From contig OY969915.1 of the NCBI GenBank assembly GCA_963704545.1, forward strand, positions 2,046,001 to 2,110,000: a DNA stretch of 64,000 nucleotides, given 5' to 3'. The DNA comes from VRUE01 sp963704545 (GTDB taxonomy: Bacteria > Actinomycetota > Thermoleophilia > Solirubrobacterales > 70-9). The notes beneath the pieces were generated by a model. It was given only the letters and a program-made list of their open reading frames with translations, had not been told where the DNA came from and did not search any database. A program made the translations under genes and the position numbers. Below, piece after piece: positions 1 through 7,948 of the stretch (positions are counted from its first letter, which is position 1; every line of letters starts with the position of its first letter).

Positions 1-959
1 CGTAGGCGGCGGAGTTCGCCCTTCAGGAAGTCGAATATCGATTCCCGGTACAGCTCCACACGGCCACTGCGCTCGACCCGGACCTCCCCCAGCTCCACGT
101 CGTAGGAGACCGTCGCCCCCAGCGGCCCGCTCGCATCGCCGATGAAGGAGAAGCGACCCTCCCCGGGCCGACTGCTGCTGTCCAGCCAAAAGGCGCTCTC
201 GCTCTCGCCGTACAGCTCGATGAACACAAGCTCGGAGTCGATCTCCGCGTCGATCCGCTCTACGACGATTCGAGGCGATGAGGCGCCGGGGGCACCCCCT
301 TCCGAACACTCAAGCGCGGGCTCCGGCCGCGCGTTCGGAAGGGGGTGCCCCCGGCGCCCTCCACGCCGCGGACCCGAAGCGGATCGTTCGCTCAGATCAC
401 GGAAATTCTCGATCAGGCGACGGCCGTGCTCGGCGCAAACCGACTCGGGGTGGAATTGCACCCCCCACTGCGGGCGCTGACGATGCCCGATTGCCATCAG
501 CACGCCATCGCTCGTCCAGGCGAGCGGCTCCAGCGCGGACGGGAGCGGCCCGGAGAGGCAAAGCGAGTGATAGCGCACCGCCTCGAACTCGCGCGAGATG
601 CCGGCGAAGAGCGGCGAGCCGTTGTGGACGACGGTGCTGGTGCGACCGTGCATCGGCTCCGGCGCATGGACCACGGCAGTGCCGTTGACCCAACCTAAGC
701 CCTGGTGGCCAAGGCAGACGCCCAGGAGCGGCACGCGGCTCCGCTGGATCGCCTCACCGCAGATGCCGAAGTCCGCCTTCCGCTCCGGCCGTCCAGGACC
801 AGGCGAAATCACGATGTTGTCGAAGTCGAGCAACGACAACTCCTCCCAGCTCGCCTCGTCGTTGCGAACGACGATCGGTTCCTCGCCGCTGACCTCGCCC
901 AGCAGCTGGAAGAGGTTGTAGGTGAAGGAATCGTGGTTGTCGATCAGCAGAGTCTTCAA
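1..959 (-). CDS. pabAB: Fused aminodeoxychorismate synthase PabA-PabB (partial, 3' end beyond window)
   Basis: Makes 4-amino-4-deoxychorismate from chorismate and glutamine for folate. Read on the minus strand from a TTG start at 959, the frame opens with LLIDNHDSFTYNLFQLLGE, the glutamine amidotransferase start. The nucleophile Cys follows in LLGVCLGHQG and the catalytic His/Glu in VQFHPESV. The same frame then runs without a stop through a Gly/Pro/Arg-rich linker (codons around 282-358) into the N-terminal part of a PabB/TrpE-like chorismate domain (RIVVERIDAEIDSELVFIE, later GRFSFIGDASGPLGATVSYD). It is therefore a single fused polypeptide, an arrangement known from actinomycetes and plants. 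The chorismate active site lies beyond the window edge. A GGGGG tract precedes the TTG. It is divergent from pabC with only 11 bases between the starts. TrpEG-type anthranilate synthase is the alternative, but pabC next door favours PabAB. Confidence 0.88.
   Translation of the reverse strand, partial: MKTLLIDNHDSFTYNLFQLLGEVSGEEPIVVRNDEASWEELSLLDFDNIVISPGPGRPERKADFGICGEAIQRSRVPLLGVCLGHQGLGWVNGTAVVHAPEPMHGRTSTVVHNGSPLFAGISREFEAVRYHSLCLSGPLPSALEPLAWTSDGVLMAIGHRQRPQWGVQFHPESVCAEHGRRLIENFRDLSERSASGPRRGGRRGHPLPNARPEPALECSEGGAPGASSPRIVVERIDAEIDSELVFIELYGESESAFWLDSSSRPGEGRFSFIGDASGPLGATVSYDVELGEVRVERSGRVELYRESIFDFLKGELRRL
282..358. repeat. Long inverted repeat (hairpin family copy 1) inside pabAB
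   Basis: GGCGCCGGGGGCACCCCCTT pairs with the mirrored arm ending CCCCCGGCGCC. The apical part, CACTCAAGCGCGGGCTCCGG, matches the tips of the hairpins at 14168, 15735, 25591 and 25792. This copy lies in the coding sequence: the pabAB frame reads straight through it with no stop and turns it into a Gly/Pro/Arg-rich linker of about 26 residues between the two enzyme domains. It is the only clearly genic copy in the window. Confidence 0.85.
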
Positions 960-970
960 GGAGCCCCCGA

Positions 971-1774
971 GTGCAGGCGGGTCGGCGAGGTTGTCACAAT
1001 GCCGCCGTGTCAGCACAGCCCCGGCCCGATCGTCAGCAGGGGGTCATCGAGACCCTGCTCGTCCTCGATGGCGATCCGGTCGAGCTAGACGCCCACTTGA
1101 CTCGGCTCGGCGTCAGTCTCACTGCACTCTTCCCCAACCGAATCCCGCCCTCGGGGCTGGCCGACGAGATCGAGGCCGCAGCCAACGGCATGGCCCGCGG
1201 GGGGCTCCGGGTCACGGTCGCCCCTGGCGTCGACGACGGGCTCGATGTCGTGGTCGAGGCGGTCAAGATCGGCCCCCGACAGATCCTCCCGCCCGTCCCT
1301 CCCGCGGTCGAGGCTTGCGCGATGGTCGTGCGGGGCGGCCTCGGCGGGCATAAGTGGGCGGACCGTGCGCTTCTCGATGAGACGCAAACCAGTTCGGGCG
1401 CCGATTCGGTGCCCCTGATCTTCGACTGGGACGAGACGCTGCTGGAGGCCTCGCGCGCCAACGTCTTTGTCGCGTTCGGCCGCACCCTGCTCACCCCCCC
1501 GGCCGACGGCCGGATCCTGCCCGGGATTGCGCGCACCCGCGCCCTTGAGGCCGCCGCCAAAGCCGGCTTCGAGGCGCGCCAGGTTCCGCTTCTGCGCGAG
1601 GACTTAGCCGGGGCCGACGAGGTCTTCCTGACCGGCTCACTGCGCGGCGTCGAGCGAATCAGGACGCTGGACGGGATCGAGCTGCGCAGCAGGGGAGAGG
1701 CGGCGTCCTTGATCCACGCGGCGCTGCGACGGACTTGGATGGGCGTCGGTTTGGATAGGGTTCCGCGCCGCTGA
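971..1774 (+). CDS. pabC: Class IV aminotransferase, probable aminodeoxychorismate lyase
   Basis: Probably converts aminodeoxychorismate to 4-aminobenzoate with release of pyruvate (folate pathway), a PLP enzyme of fold type IV. The catalytic Lys is seen in GGHKWADRALL. The cofactor region LLEASRANVFVAFGRTLLTPP, then GRILPGIAR, and EVFLTGSLRGVERI near the C-terminus are family signatures. At about 267 residues it has the usual length. GTG at 971 is the longest start; GTG at 1007 is equally possible and gives a family-like N-terminus. It is divergent from pabAB, and its stop overlaps the ATG of the next gene (TGATG), implying coupled translation. A D-amino-acid or branched-chain aminotransferase is the alternative, made less likely by the pabAB neighbour. 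Confidence 0.82.
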   Translation: MQAGRRGCHNAAVSAQPRPDRQQGVIETLLVLDGDPVELDAHLTRLGVSLTALFPNRIPPSGLADEIEAAANGMARGGLRVTVAPGVDDGLDVVVEAVKIGPRQILPPVPPAVEACAMVVRGGLGGHKWADRALLDETQTSSGADSVPLIFDWDETLLEASRANVFVAFGRTLLTPPADGRILPGIARTRALEAAAKAGFEARQVPLLREDLAGADEVFLTGSLRGVERIRTLDGIELRSRGEAASLIHAALRRTWMGVGLDRVPRR

Positions 1775-2991
1775 TGAGGTTCTTCGAGTACGAGGCAAGG
1801 CAGATCGTCGAGCTGGCGGGGATTCCCGTCACCAAGTACGGGTTCTGCACCAGCGCGGAGGAAGCGCGAAAGGTCGCCGAGGAGATCGGCGGACCGGTCG
1901 TGATCAAGTCGCAGGTGCTGAGCGGCGGGCGGATGAAGGCCGGCGGCGTCAAGTTCGCCGATACACCTGACGAGGCGGCCGCGCACGCAGAGGACATCCT
2001 CAAGCTGGAGATCAACGGGCACATGCCGCGCGGCGTACTCGTGGATCCGAAGGCGGAGGTCAAGCAGGAGTACTACGCCGGCGTCGTCTGGGACGGCACC
2101 GCGAAGAAGCCGCTGATGCTGTTCAGCGACATGGGCGGCATCGACATCGAGGAGGTCGCCGAGACCCATCCCGACCACGTCGGCCGCGGCCACGTCTCCA
2201 ACCTGCTGCCGATCGCCGACTTCGAGGCCAAGCAGGTCGTCGCCGCGACCGGGGTCACCGGCTCGCAGCTGAACCGGGCGACTCCGATCCTCGCCCGCCT
2301 CGCCCGCCTCTTCCGAGACAACGACATGACCCTGGCCGAGATCAACCCGCTGGCCGAACTGACCGACGGCAGCTTCGTCGCCCTCGACGCCCACATGGAG
2401 ATGGAGAACGAGGCGGTGGGCCGCCAGAAGGGCCTGCTGCGCAAGCGGCTGGAGATCGCCGAGGAGGACACCCGCGAGACCTACGAGCCGTCCAACTTCG
2501 AGCGCAACGTCGCCGCGATCGACGCCGCCGACCACCGCGGCGTGATCCAGGGCAAGGACCACGGCTTCGAGGGCAACCTCGGGCTGGTGATCGGCGCCGG
2601 CGGCGGCTCGCTGACGCTGACCGACGCGGTCCGCAGCCAGGGCGGCAAGCCCGCCAACTACTCCGAGATCGGCGGCAACCCCTCGGTGGCCAAGGCCTGC
2701 GGCCTGGCCAAGGAGGTGCTGGAAAAGGACGGCGTCGAGAAGATCGCCGTGATGATGTCGATCGTCTCCAACACCCGTGTCGACATCGTCGCCCGCGGCG
2801 TGATCAAGGCCTGCCTGGAGCTCGGCAAGGACCCCGGCGAAACGATCGCGATCTTCCGCATCCCCGGCGCCTGGGAGGACGAGGGCTTCAAGATCCTCGA
2901 GCGATACGGGGTCGAGTACTGCGACCGCTCGGTCTCGATGTGGGAGGCGGCGGGACGCGCCGTCGCCAAGATCCAAGGAGCGCCGGCATGA
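1774..2991 (+). CDS. sucC: Succinyl-CoA synthetase beta subunit (ATP-grasp)
   Basis: Couples succinyl-CoA cleavage to nucleotide triphosphate formation in the TCA cycle, together with SucD. The N-terminal ATP-grasp domain starts RFFEYEARQIVELAGIPV and contains VVIKSQVLSGGRMKAGGV (nucleotide binding) and MTLAEINPLAEL (metal site). The C-terminal ligase-CoA domain has GAGGGSLTLTDAV and ANYSEIGGNPS. At 405 residues it has family length. Malate-CoA ligase (MtkA) and citryl-CoA synthetase subunits share this architecture and cannot be excluded from sequence alone. The start ATG overlaps the pabC stop by one base. Confidence 0.9.
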   Translation: MRFFEYEARQIVELAGIPVTKYGFCTSAEEARKVAEEIGGPVVIKSQVLSGGRMKAGGVKFADTPDEAAAHAEDILKLEINGHMPRGVLVDPKAEVKQEYYAGVVWDGTAKKPLMLFSDMGGIDIEEVAETHPDHVGRGHVSNLLPIADFEAKQVVAATGVTGSQLNRATPILARLARLFRDNDMTLAEINPLAELTDGSFVALDAHMEMENEAVGRQKGLLRKRLEIAEEDTRETYEPSNFERNVAAIDAADHRGVIQGKDHGFEGNLGLVIGAGGGSLTLTDAVRSQGGKPANYSEIGGNPSVAKACGLAKEVLEKDGVEKIAVMMSIVSNTRVDIVARGVIKACLELGKDPGETIAIFRIPGAWEDEGFKILERYGVEYCDRSVSMWEAAGRAVAKIQGAPA

Positions 2992-3018
2992 TGTCGCACC
3001 TTCCTCCGCTATCCGACA

Positions 3019-3104
3019 GAAACAGCGACACCGTCACCGTGCATCACACGGCTCCCGTCTTGCGGTCGCAGTTCCAGCCGGTATGCGGTCGAAACTGCGA
3101 CACC
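3019..3104. repeat. Repeated GAAAC-GCGACACC motif and inverted repeat between sucC and sucD
   Basis: The 127-base gap between the two subunit genes holds GAAACAGCGACACC (3019-3032) and GAAACTGCGACACC (3091-3104), a near-exact direct repeat. The second copy also pairs with an upstream inverted arm: GTCGCAGTT at 3065-3073 with AACTGCGAC at 3093-3101. It could be an operator, an mRNA-processing hairpin adjusting the subunit ratio, or a decayed repeat. No function can be assigned. Confidence 0.5.
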
Positions 3105-3118
3105 TGGGGGGCGGGGAT

Positions 3119-4036
3119 GTGAGCATCCTGCTGAGCAAGGAGACGACTTTCATCGTCCAGGGGATCACCGGGCGCGAGGCGGTCAACCTGACCCGGGAGT
3201 GCCTCGACTACGGCTCCAGGATCGTCGGCGGGGTCACTCCCGGCCGCAAGGGGCGTGAGGTCCACGGCGTACCGGTCTTCGACACCGTCGCCCAGGCGGT
3301 CGAGCACCACGGCGGCCCGATCGACGGCTCTGTGGTCACCGTCCCCCCCGCCTTCACCAAGGACGCCGTTCTGGAGGCGATCGAGAACGGGATCAAGCTG
3401 ATCGTGATCGTCACCGAGCGCATCCCGCGCCGCGACGTCGCCCAGATGGTCGAGCTGGCGAACCTGCGCAGGGCACGGATCATCGGCCCCAACTGCCTCG
3501 GCCTGATCGTCCCGGAGGTCTGCAAGATGGGCGGCATCGGCGGTCCCGCAAAGGACGCGGCCAAGGCCTACGCCCCCGGTCCGGTCGGCGTGATGAGCCG
3601 CTCCGGCGGGATGACCACCGAGATCTCCTCCTCGCTTACACAAGCGGGCCTCGGCGTCTCGACCGCCGTCTCGATCGGCGGCGACGCGATCATCGGCTCC
3701 ACCTACGCCGAGCTGATGCCCTACTTCGAGGCCGACGAGCAGACCAAGGCGATCGTCATTTACACCGAGCCCGGCGGCCGCATGGAGGCGCAGCTCTCCG
3801 AATGGGTCAAGGAGAACGACAGCCGCCTGCCGATCGTCGCCTTCATGGCCGGCAAGTTCATGGACGACGAGGAGATGAAGGGGATGAGCTTCGGCCACGC
3901 TGGCACGATCGTCGAGGGCGTCGAGGACACGGCGACCGAGAAGATCGCCCGCCTCGAAGCGGCCGGCATCCGCGTCGTCGAGCGGATCGACGAGATCCCC
4001 GACGCGGTCAAGGAGAAGCTGGGAGTGGCGGCATGA
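3119..4036 (+). CDS. sucD: Succinyl-CoA synthetase alpha subunit
   Basis: Alpha subunit carrying the phosphohistidine intermediate and the CoA site. The CoA-binding Rossmann domain has FIVQGITGREA and GGVTPGRKGREVHGVPVF; the ligase domain contains GPVGVMSRSGGMTTEI. The phospho-accepting His lies in GMSFGHAGTIVEG, about residue 260 of 305. I chose GTG 3119, just behind a GGGGGCGGGG Shine-Dalgarno-like run, because the protein then opens ILLSKETTFIVQGITG as in relatives; a 12-residue extension to 3083 has no family support. Its last codons overlap the ATG of the ferredoxin gene (ATGA). Confidence 0.9.
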   Translation: MSILLSKETTFIVQGITGREAVNLTRECLDYGSRIVGGVTPGRKGREVHGVPVFDTVAQAVEHHGGPIDGSVVTVPPAFTKDAVLEAIENGIKLIVIVTERIPRRDVAQMVELANLRRARIIGPNCLGLIVPEVCKMGGIGGPAKDAAKAYAPGPVGVMSRSGGMTTEISSSLTQAGLGVSTAVSIGGDAIIGSTYAELMPYFEADEQTKAIVIYTEPGGRMEAQLSEWVKENDSRLPIVAFMAGKFMDDEEMKGMSFGHAGTIVEGVEDTATEKIARLEAAGIRVVERIDEIPDAVKEKLGVAA

Positions 4037-4266
4037 GCGAGACGCTGAGCAAGGTCTTCATCGACGTCGAGGTCGACGCCTCGGCCGCCGCCGACGCGGC
4101 GCTCGCCGCCAAGCTGGAGGAAGTCTGCCCGGTCGACATCTTCAAGGCGACCGACTCCGGGGTCGAAGTCGTCGAGGGCAACCTCGACGAGTGCGTCCTC
4201 TGCAACCTCTGCGTCGACGCCGCACCCGAGGGCACGGTCCGCGTCGTCAAGCTTTACGAGCGCTAA
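4033..4266 (+). CDS. Small FixX-like ferredoxin with one split [4Fe-4S] site
   Basis: A 77-residue acidic protein with exactly four cysteines: Cys32 in VCPVDIF, and Cys54, Cys57, Cys60 in ECVLCNLCV. A lone CP-type Cys followed by a C-x2-C-x2-C group about 20 residues later is the order seen in FixX-like ferredoxins, consistent with a single [4Fe-4S] cluster. It overlaps the sucD stop by four bases, so it is almost certainly translated with sucCD. A redox role linked to acyl-CoA metabolism, or to an electron-transfer flavoprotein elsewhere, is inference. Its last 20 bases overlap the convergent HxlR gene. Confidence 0.75.
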   Translation: MSETLSKVFIDVEVDASAAADAALAAKLEEVCPVDIFKATDSGVEVVEGNLDECVLCNLCVDAAPEGTVRVVKLYER

Positions 4267-4924
4267 GGGCGGCCTCGTCCAGCGCTTCGCCCTGCAGGCG
4301 TTCGGGCAGGACGACCATCGCCCGCAGCGCCGCCAGCGCCGCGGGGTCGCCTTCGATCGTGACCTCGTCGTCGCCCTCCTCGCCGACCACGAGGGCAGCG
4401 ATCACCGCTCGCGGCTCACCGGCCAGGATCAGGTCGGGGGCCACCACCTCACCGCGTTCGGCGGCGATCCAGCCGTCGGCCACCTGCAGGCGGAAGCTGT
4501 TGCCGCGGCTGCGCAGCTGCACCGACATCTCGGCGTCGGGCGGCGGCTGGAGGACGATGCGCAGCGAGTTCGGCAGCCACGAGGCTTCGAGCTCGTCGAC
4601 TTCTTCGATCTGGAAGAAGTTGAGCCCCCAGCGAGCCAGCTCGAGGATCGGCCGCTCGAGGCCCTGCCCGAGCTCGGTCAGCTCGTAGACCACCGCCGAG
4701 GCCGGCGGGTCGAGCTCGCGCCGCGCGACGATGCCTTCGCGCTCGAGGTCGCGCAGGCGTTTGGTCAACACGTCGGTCGGCGCACCGCCGACCGCGCGGT
4801 CGAGGTCGGAGAAGCGCAGCGGCCCGAGCAGCAGCTCGCGCACGATCAGCAGCGACCAGCGCTCGCCGATCCGGTCGAGGGCGCCGGCGAGGCTGCAGGC
4901 CTGGCCGTAGTTGCGACGGGTCAT
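4247..4924 (-). CDS. HxlR-family transcriptional regulator with C-terminal sensor-like domain (copy 1)
   Basis: Residues 1 to about 95 form an HxlR/MarR-like winged helix: CSLAGALDRIGERWSLLIVREL, LRFSDLDRAVGGAPTDVLTKRL and a wing containing ELTELGQGLE. Most HxlR proteins end there. This one continues for about 120 residues with an SCP2-like (sterol-carrier) pattern, so it may sense a lipid-like ligand (inference). It is divergent from the MMPL gene at 5036 and probably controls it. Its first half is nearly identical at DNA level to the regulator at 7150-7851. It overlaps the 3' end of the convergent ferredoxin gene. Confidence 0.85.
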   Translation of the reverse strand: MTRRNYGQACSLAGALDRIGERWSLLIVRELLLGPLRFSDLDRAVGGAPTDVLTKRLRDLEREGIVARRELDPPASAVVYELTELGQGLERPILELARWGLNFFQIEEVDELEASWLPNSLRIVLQPPPDAEMSVQLRSRGNSFRLQVADGWIAAERGEVVAPDLILAGEPRAVIAALVVGEEGDDEVTIEGDPAALAALRAMVVLPERLQGEALDEAALSARKA

Positions 4925-4945
4925 TGCTCGATTCTACCAGCTTAA

Positions 4946-4958
4946 TTTGAATTTCAAA
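4946..4958. promoter_or_regulatory. Palindromic operator candidate between hxlR-like gene and MMPL gene
   Basis: TTTGAA-T-TTCAAA is a perfect palindrome around one base, in the short AT-rich gap between the divergent starts at 4924 and 5036. An outer pair, TACCAG (from 4935) and CTGGTA (to 4980), frames it. The position suits binding by the neighbouring HxlR protein. Confidence 0.5.
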
Positions 4959-5035
4959 GTCACCACTTGGAATTCTGGTACATTCCGCCCGGTGTCCCTT
5001 CTCACGACTTCTCCGGCCCGAGCGTTGAACCCCTG

Positions 5036-7165
5036 ATGACCCGGATCGCGAACCTCACCTGGAAGCACCCGAAGCTGGTTCTCGCTGTGGTCGGGGCCTT
5101 CGCCCTCCTCGCGATGGCGGTCGGCCGCGACGTCGAGCAGCACCTGAAGGCCGCCGGCTTCACCGACTCGAGCTCGGAGAGCGAGCAGGCGACGCGGATG
5201 CTGCGCGACTCGCTTGGCTACGACCCCAACCCGGCGATCGTGCTCGTCGTCCGCAACCCGGACGGCGGCAAGCTCGACCTCGCCGATCCCGCCCTGCGGG
5301 GTGAGGTCGCCCGCATCGCGGCCGGTGCCGAGCGGGTCGAGGACGTCGGCCGCGTCGTCAACCCGTTGCGCGACCGGACGGCCGGTGCGGCGCTGATCGC
5401 CCGTGACGGCGAGTCCCTGGCGATCGCCGTCAACCTCTCGACCGAGGACATCGAGGACGCGGGTGGGATCGCCGCCGAAGACGTGGCGAAGGTGATCGAG
5501 GACAGCCCGCTCGACGTCGCCGAGGCAGGCTTCGCGCAAGGCTTCAACGAGACCAACGACCAGACCCGCGAAGACCTGACCAAGGCGGAGCTGATCGCCT
5601 TCCCGATCCTCGCGATCTTCCTGCTCTTCGTCTTCCGCGGCGTCGTCGCCGCCGGCATCCCGCTGCTGATCGGGGTGATCTCGATCATCGGCACGCTGCT
5701 GGTTCTGCGGATCATGTCCGGCGTCGTCGACACCTCGGTCTTCGCGCTCAACATCGCCACCGGGCTCAGCCTCGGCCTCGCCGTCGACTACGCCCTGCTG
5801 ATGGTCTCCCGCTACCGCGAGGAGATCGCCGACGGCGGAGCGACGCGTGAGGCGCACCGCCGCACGGTGCAGACGGCCGGGCGCACGGCGCTCTTCTCGG
5901 GCCTCACCGTCGCCGCGGCGATGGCGGCGCTGATCTTCATGCCGCAGCGCTTCCTCTACTCGATGGCCGTGGCGGGGGCATCGGTGGCGGTGCTCTCCTC
6001 GCTGATCGCGATCCTCGTCGTCCCCTCGCTGCTGAGGCTGCTCGGAACGCGGATCGACGCCCTCTCGATCCGCCGCGGACCGGCGGTCTCGGACACCTCG
6101 GACGGCTGGTACCGGCTTGCGCGTGGGGTGATGCGGCGTCCGGTGGCAGTCGCCCTGGCCAGCTCGGCGCTGCTGCTCGCCGCCGCCACCCCCCTCCTCT
6201 GGACGACGCTGACCGGCCCCAGCGCCGAAGCGGTGCCGCCCAACCAGCCCTCCTACGACGCCTACCGGTACCTCGAAGCGCACTACCCGCGCGACGTCAC
6301 CGAGGCGGTGACCGTCGCCGTCGACGGGCGTGCCGGCCCAGCCCAGCTGGCGGCCTACCAGCGCCGGCTCGCGGCCGTCGACGGAGTGGTGAGCGGCACG
6401 CCCTTCGCCCGCGCCTCCGGCGAGGTCGCCTTCGCCAACTTCGGCCTCGCCGAGCCGGCCCTCAGCGGCCCTTCCCAGGACTCGGTGCACGAGATCCGCG
6501 ACCTCGCCCCGCCCGGCGCCGCGAGCGTGCTGGTCTCCGGCAACACGGCGCGCTTCATCGACCAGAAGCAGAGCCTGCTCGAGCACGCGCCGCTGGTCGT
6601 CGCGATCATCGCCCTCACCACCCTCGTGCTGCTCTTCCTGCTCACCGGCTCGGTGCTACTGCCGCTGAAGACGCTGGTGATGAACACGCTGACGCTGGGC
6701 GCGACCCTCGGCATCCTCGTCCTCGCCTTCCAGGAGGGCTGGCTCGACTCGCCGCTCGACTACACCGGTCCCGCGGCGGTCGAGGTGACCAGCCTCGTCT
6801 TCCTCTTCGCCGTCATCTTCGGCCTCGCCACCGACTACGCGGTCCTGGTCATGGCGCGGATCAAGGAGCGGCGCGATCTCGGCGACTCCAACGAGGAGGC
6901 CGTGGCGGTCGGCATCGCCCGCACCGGCCGGGTGATCACCGCGGCGGCCGTGGCAATCGCGATCGTCTTCCTCGCCTTCGGCGTCAGCACCGTCTTCTTC
7001 GTCAAGCAGATCGCGATCGGGATGGCCTTCGGGGTAATGATCGACGCCACCATCGTCCGAGCCCTTCTCGTCCCCTCCCTGATGCGTCTCTTCGGCGAGT
7101 GGAACTGGTGGGCGCCAGCTCCCCTGCGTCGCATCTATCTACGTTTGGGCTATTCCGAGTCCTGA
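5036..7165 (+). CDS. MMPL/RND-family membrane transporter
   Basis: About 709 residues and a typical two-repeat MMPL layout. TM1 (LVLAVVGAFALLAMAVG) is followed by an extracytoplasmic domain, then a TM bundle with ALNIATGLSLGLAVDYALLM. A second extracytoplasmic domain precedes a second TM bundle with VFLFAVIFGLATDYAVLVMARI. The two GLAxDYA motifs carry the membrane Asp/Tyr pairs used for proton coupling in MmpL3-like pumps. Such proteins move lipids or lipophilic compounds outwards. ATG 5036 opens with MTRIANLTWKHPKLV, a normal MMPL start; the longer frame to 4967 would begin inside the promoter. It lies between two related HxlR genes and convergently overlaps the second by 16 bases. Confidence 0.88.
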   Translation: MTRIANLTWKHPKLVLAVVGAFALLAMAVGRDVEQHLKAAGFTDSSSESEQATRMLRDSLGYDPNPAIVLVVRNPDGGKLDLADPALRGEVARIAAGAERVEDVGRVVNPLRDRTAGAALIARDGESLAIAVNLSTEDIEDAGGIAAEDVAKVIEDSPLDVAEAGFAQGFNETNDQTREDLTKAELIAFPILAIFLLFVFRGVVAAGIPLLIGVISIIGTLLVLRIMSGVVDTSVFALNIATGLSLGLAVDYALLMVSRYREEIADGGATREAHRRTVQTAGRTALFSGLTVAAAMAALIFMPQRFLYSMAVAGASVAVLSSLIAILVVPSLLRLLGTRIDALSIRRGPAVSDTSDGWYRLARGVMRRPVAVALASSALLLAAATPLLWTTLTGPSAEAVPPNQPSYDAYRYLEAHYPRDVTEAVTVAVDGRAGPAQLAAYQRRLAAVDGVVSGTPFARASGEVAFANFGLAEPALSGPSQDSVHEIRDLAPPGAASVLVSGNTARFIDQKQSLLEHAPLVVAIIALTTLVLLFLLTGSVLLPLKTLVMNTLTLGATLGILVLAFQEGWLDSPLDYTGPAAVEVTSLVFLFAVIFGLATDYAVLVMARIKERRDLGDSNEEAVAVGIARTGRVITAAAVAIAIVFLAFGVSTVFFVKQIAIGMAFGVMIDATIVRALLVPSLMRLFGEWNWWAPAPLRRIYLRLGYSES

Positions 7166-7851
7166 GCGAGGTCAGGTGCGCACGCAGTGCCCGCCCCGAC
7201 CGCCTCCAGCACTTCCGCCCGCAGCTTTCCGGGCAGGACGACCATCGCGCGCAGATCGTCGAGGACCCGGCGATCGCCGGCGATCCTGACTCCCTCCTCG
7301 GCGGTCGGACCGATCACGACGGCGGCCATCACCCCGACGGGCGTTCCGGTCAGGGTCAGGTCCGTCACCTCCGGATCTCCGCGCCGGGCCTCGATCCAAC
7401 CGTCCTCGACCCGGAGCCTGAAGGAGTGCTCGTCGACGCGCAGTCCCACTGTGCACGCTGCATCCGGCGGAGGCACGAGCATCGTCCGCAGCGCGCTGGG
7501 AAGGCAGCCGGGCGTGAGGCCGGCGGCGTTGGCCACGGTCTCGAAGTTGAGGCCCCAGCGGGAGAGCTCGAGGATCGGGCGCTCGAGGGCACTGCCGAGC
7601 TCGGTCAGCTCATAGCCGACGGCTGAAACCGGCGAGTCGAGATCGCATCGGCGCACGACGCCTTCGCGCTCCATGTCGCGCAGGCGTTTGGTCAACACGT
7701 CGGTCGGCGCACCGCCGACCGCGCGGTCGAGGTCGGAGAAGCGCAGCGGCCCGAGCAGCAGCTCGCGCACGATCAGCAGCGACCAGCGCTCGCCGATGCG
7801 GTCGAGGGCGCCGGCGAGGCTGCAGGCCTGGCCGTAGTTGCGACGGGTCAT
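7150..7851 (-). CDS. HxlR-family transcriptional regulator with C-terminal sensor-like domain (copy 2)
   Basis: Paralogue of the regulator at 4247-4924, with the same winged helix and an SCP2-like C-terminal half. The DNA from about 7677 to 7851 differs from 4750-4924 by only one or a few bases, whereas the C-terminal halves are clearly diverged, including different loops and ends. The two proteins should therefore read the same DNA sites but respond to different signals, or to the same ligand with different affinity (inference). It lies upstream of the lipid operon at 8012, on the opposite strand, so it is a candidate regulator of that operon as well as of the MMPL gene. Confidence 0.85.
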   Translation of the reverse strand: MTRRNYGQACSLAGALDRIGERWSLLIVRELLLGPLRFSDLDRAVGGAPTDVLTKRLRDMEREGVVRRCDLDSPVSAVGYELTELGSALERPILELSRWGLNFETVANAAGLTPGCLPSALRTMLVPPPDAACTVGLRVDEHSFRLRVEDGWIEARRGDPEVTDLTLTGTPVGVMAAVVIGPTAEEGVRIAGDRRVLDDLRAMVVLPGKLRAEVLEAVGAGTACAPDLAQDSE

Positions 7852-7948
7852 CTGGCGCGATCTTTATTCATGTAATCCCAACAATTAGTGGTTACCTCAA
7901 CGCGGCTGACGGCGGAGAGTTGCGATCTGTGCGAGGCGTCACGCGACC

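Noticed and set aside
1033..2976. 647-codon open frame on the minus strand across pabC and sucC
   Set aside because: Composition is Arg/Asp/Leu/Val shadow coding (long runs such as RRAAVG-like repeats), with no domain; the plus strand holds well-known enzymes there.
4934..6586. 550-codon minus-strand frame across the MMPL gene
   Set aside because: Asp/Arg/Glu-rich low-complexity shadow; the plus-strand transporter has clear membrane segments and DY motifs.
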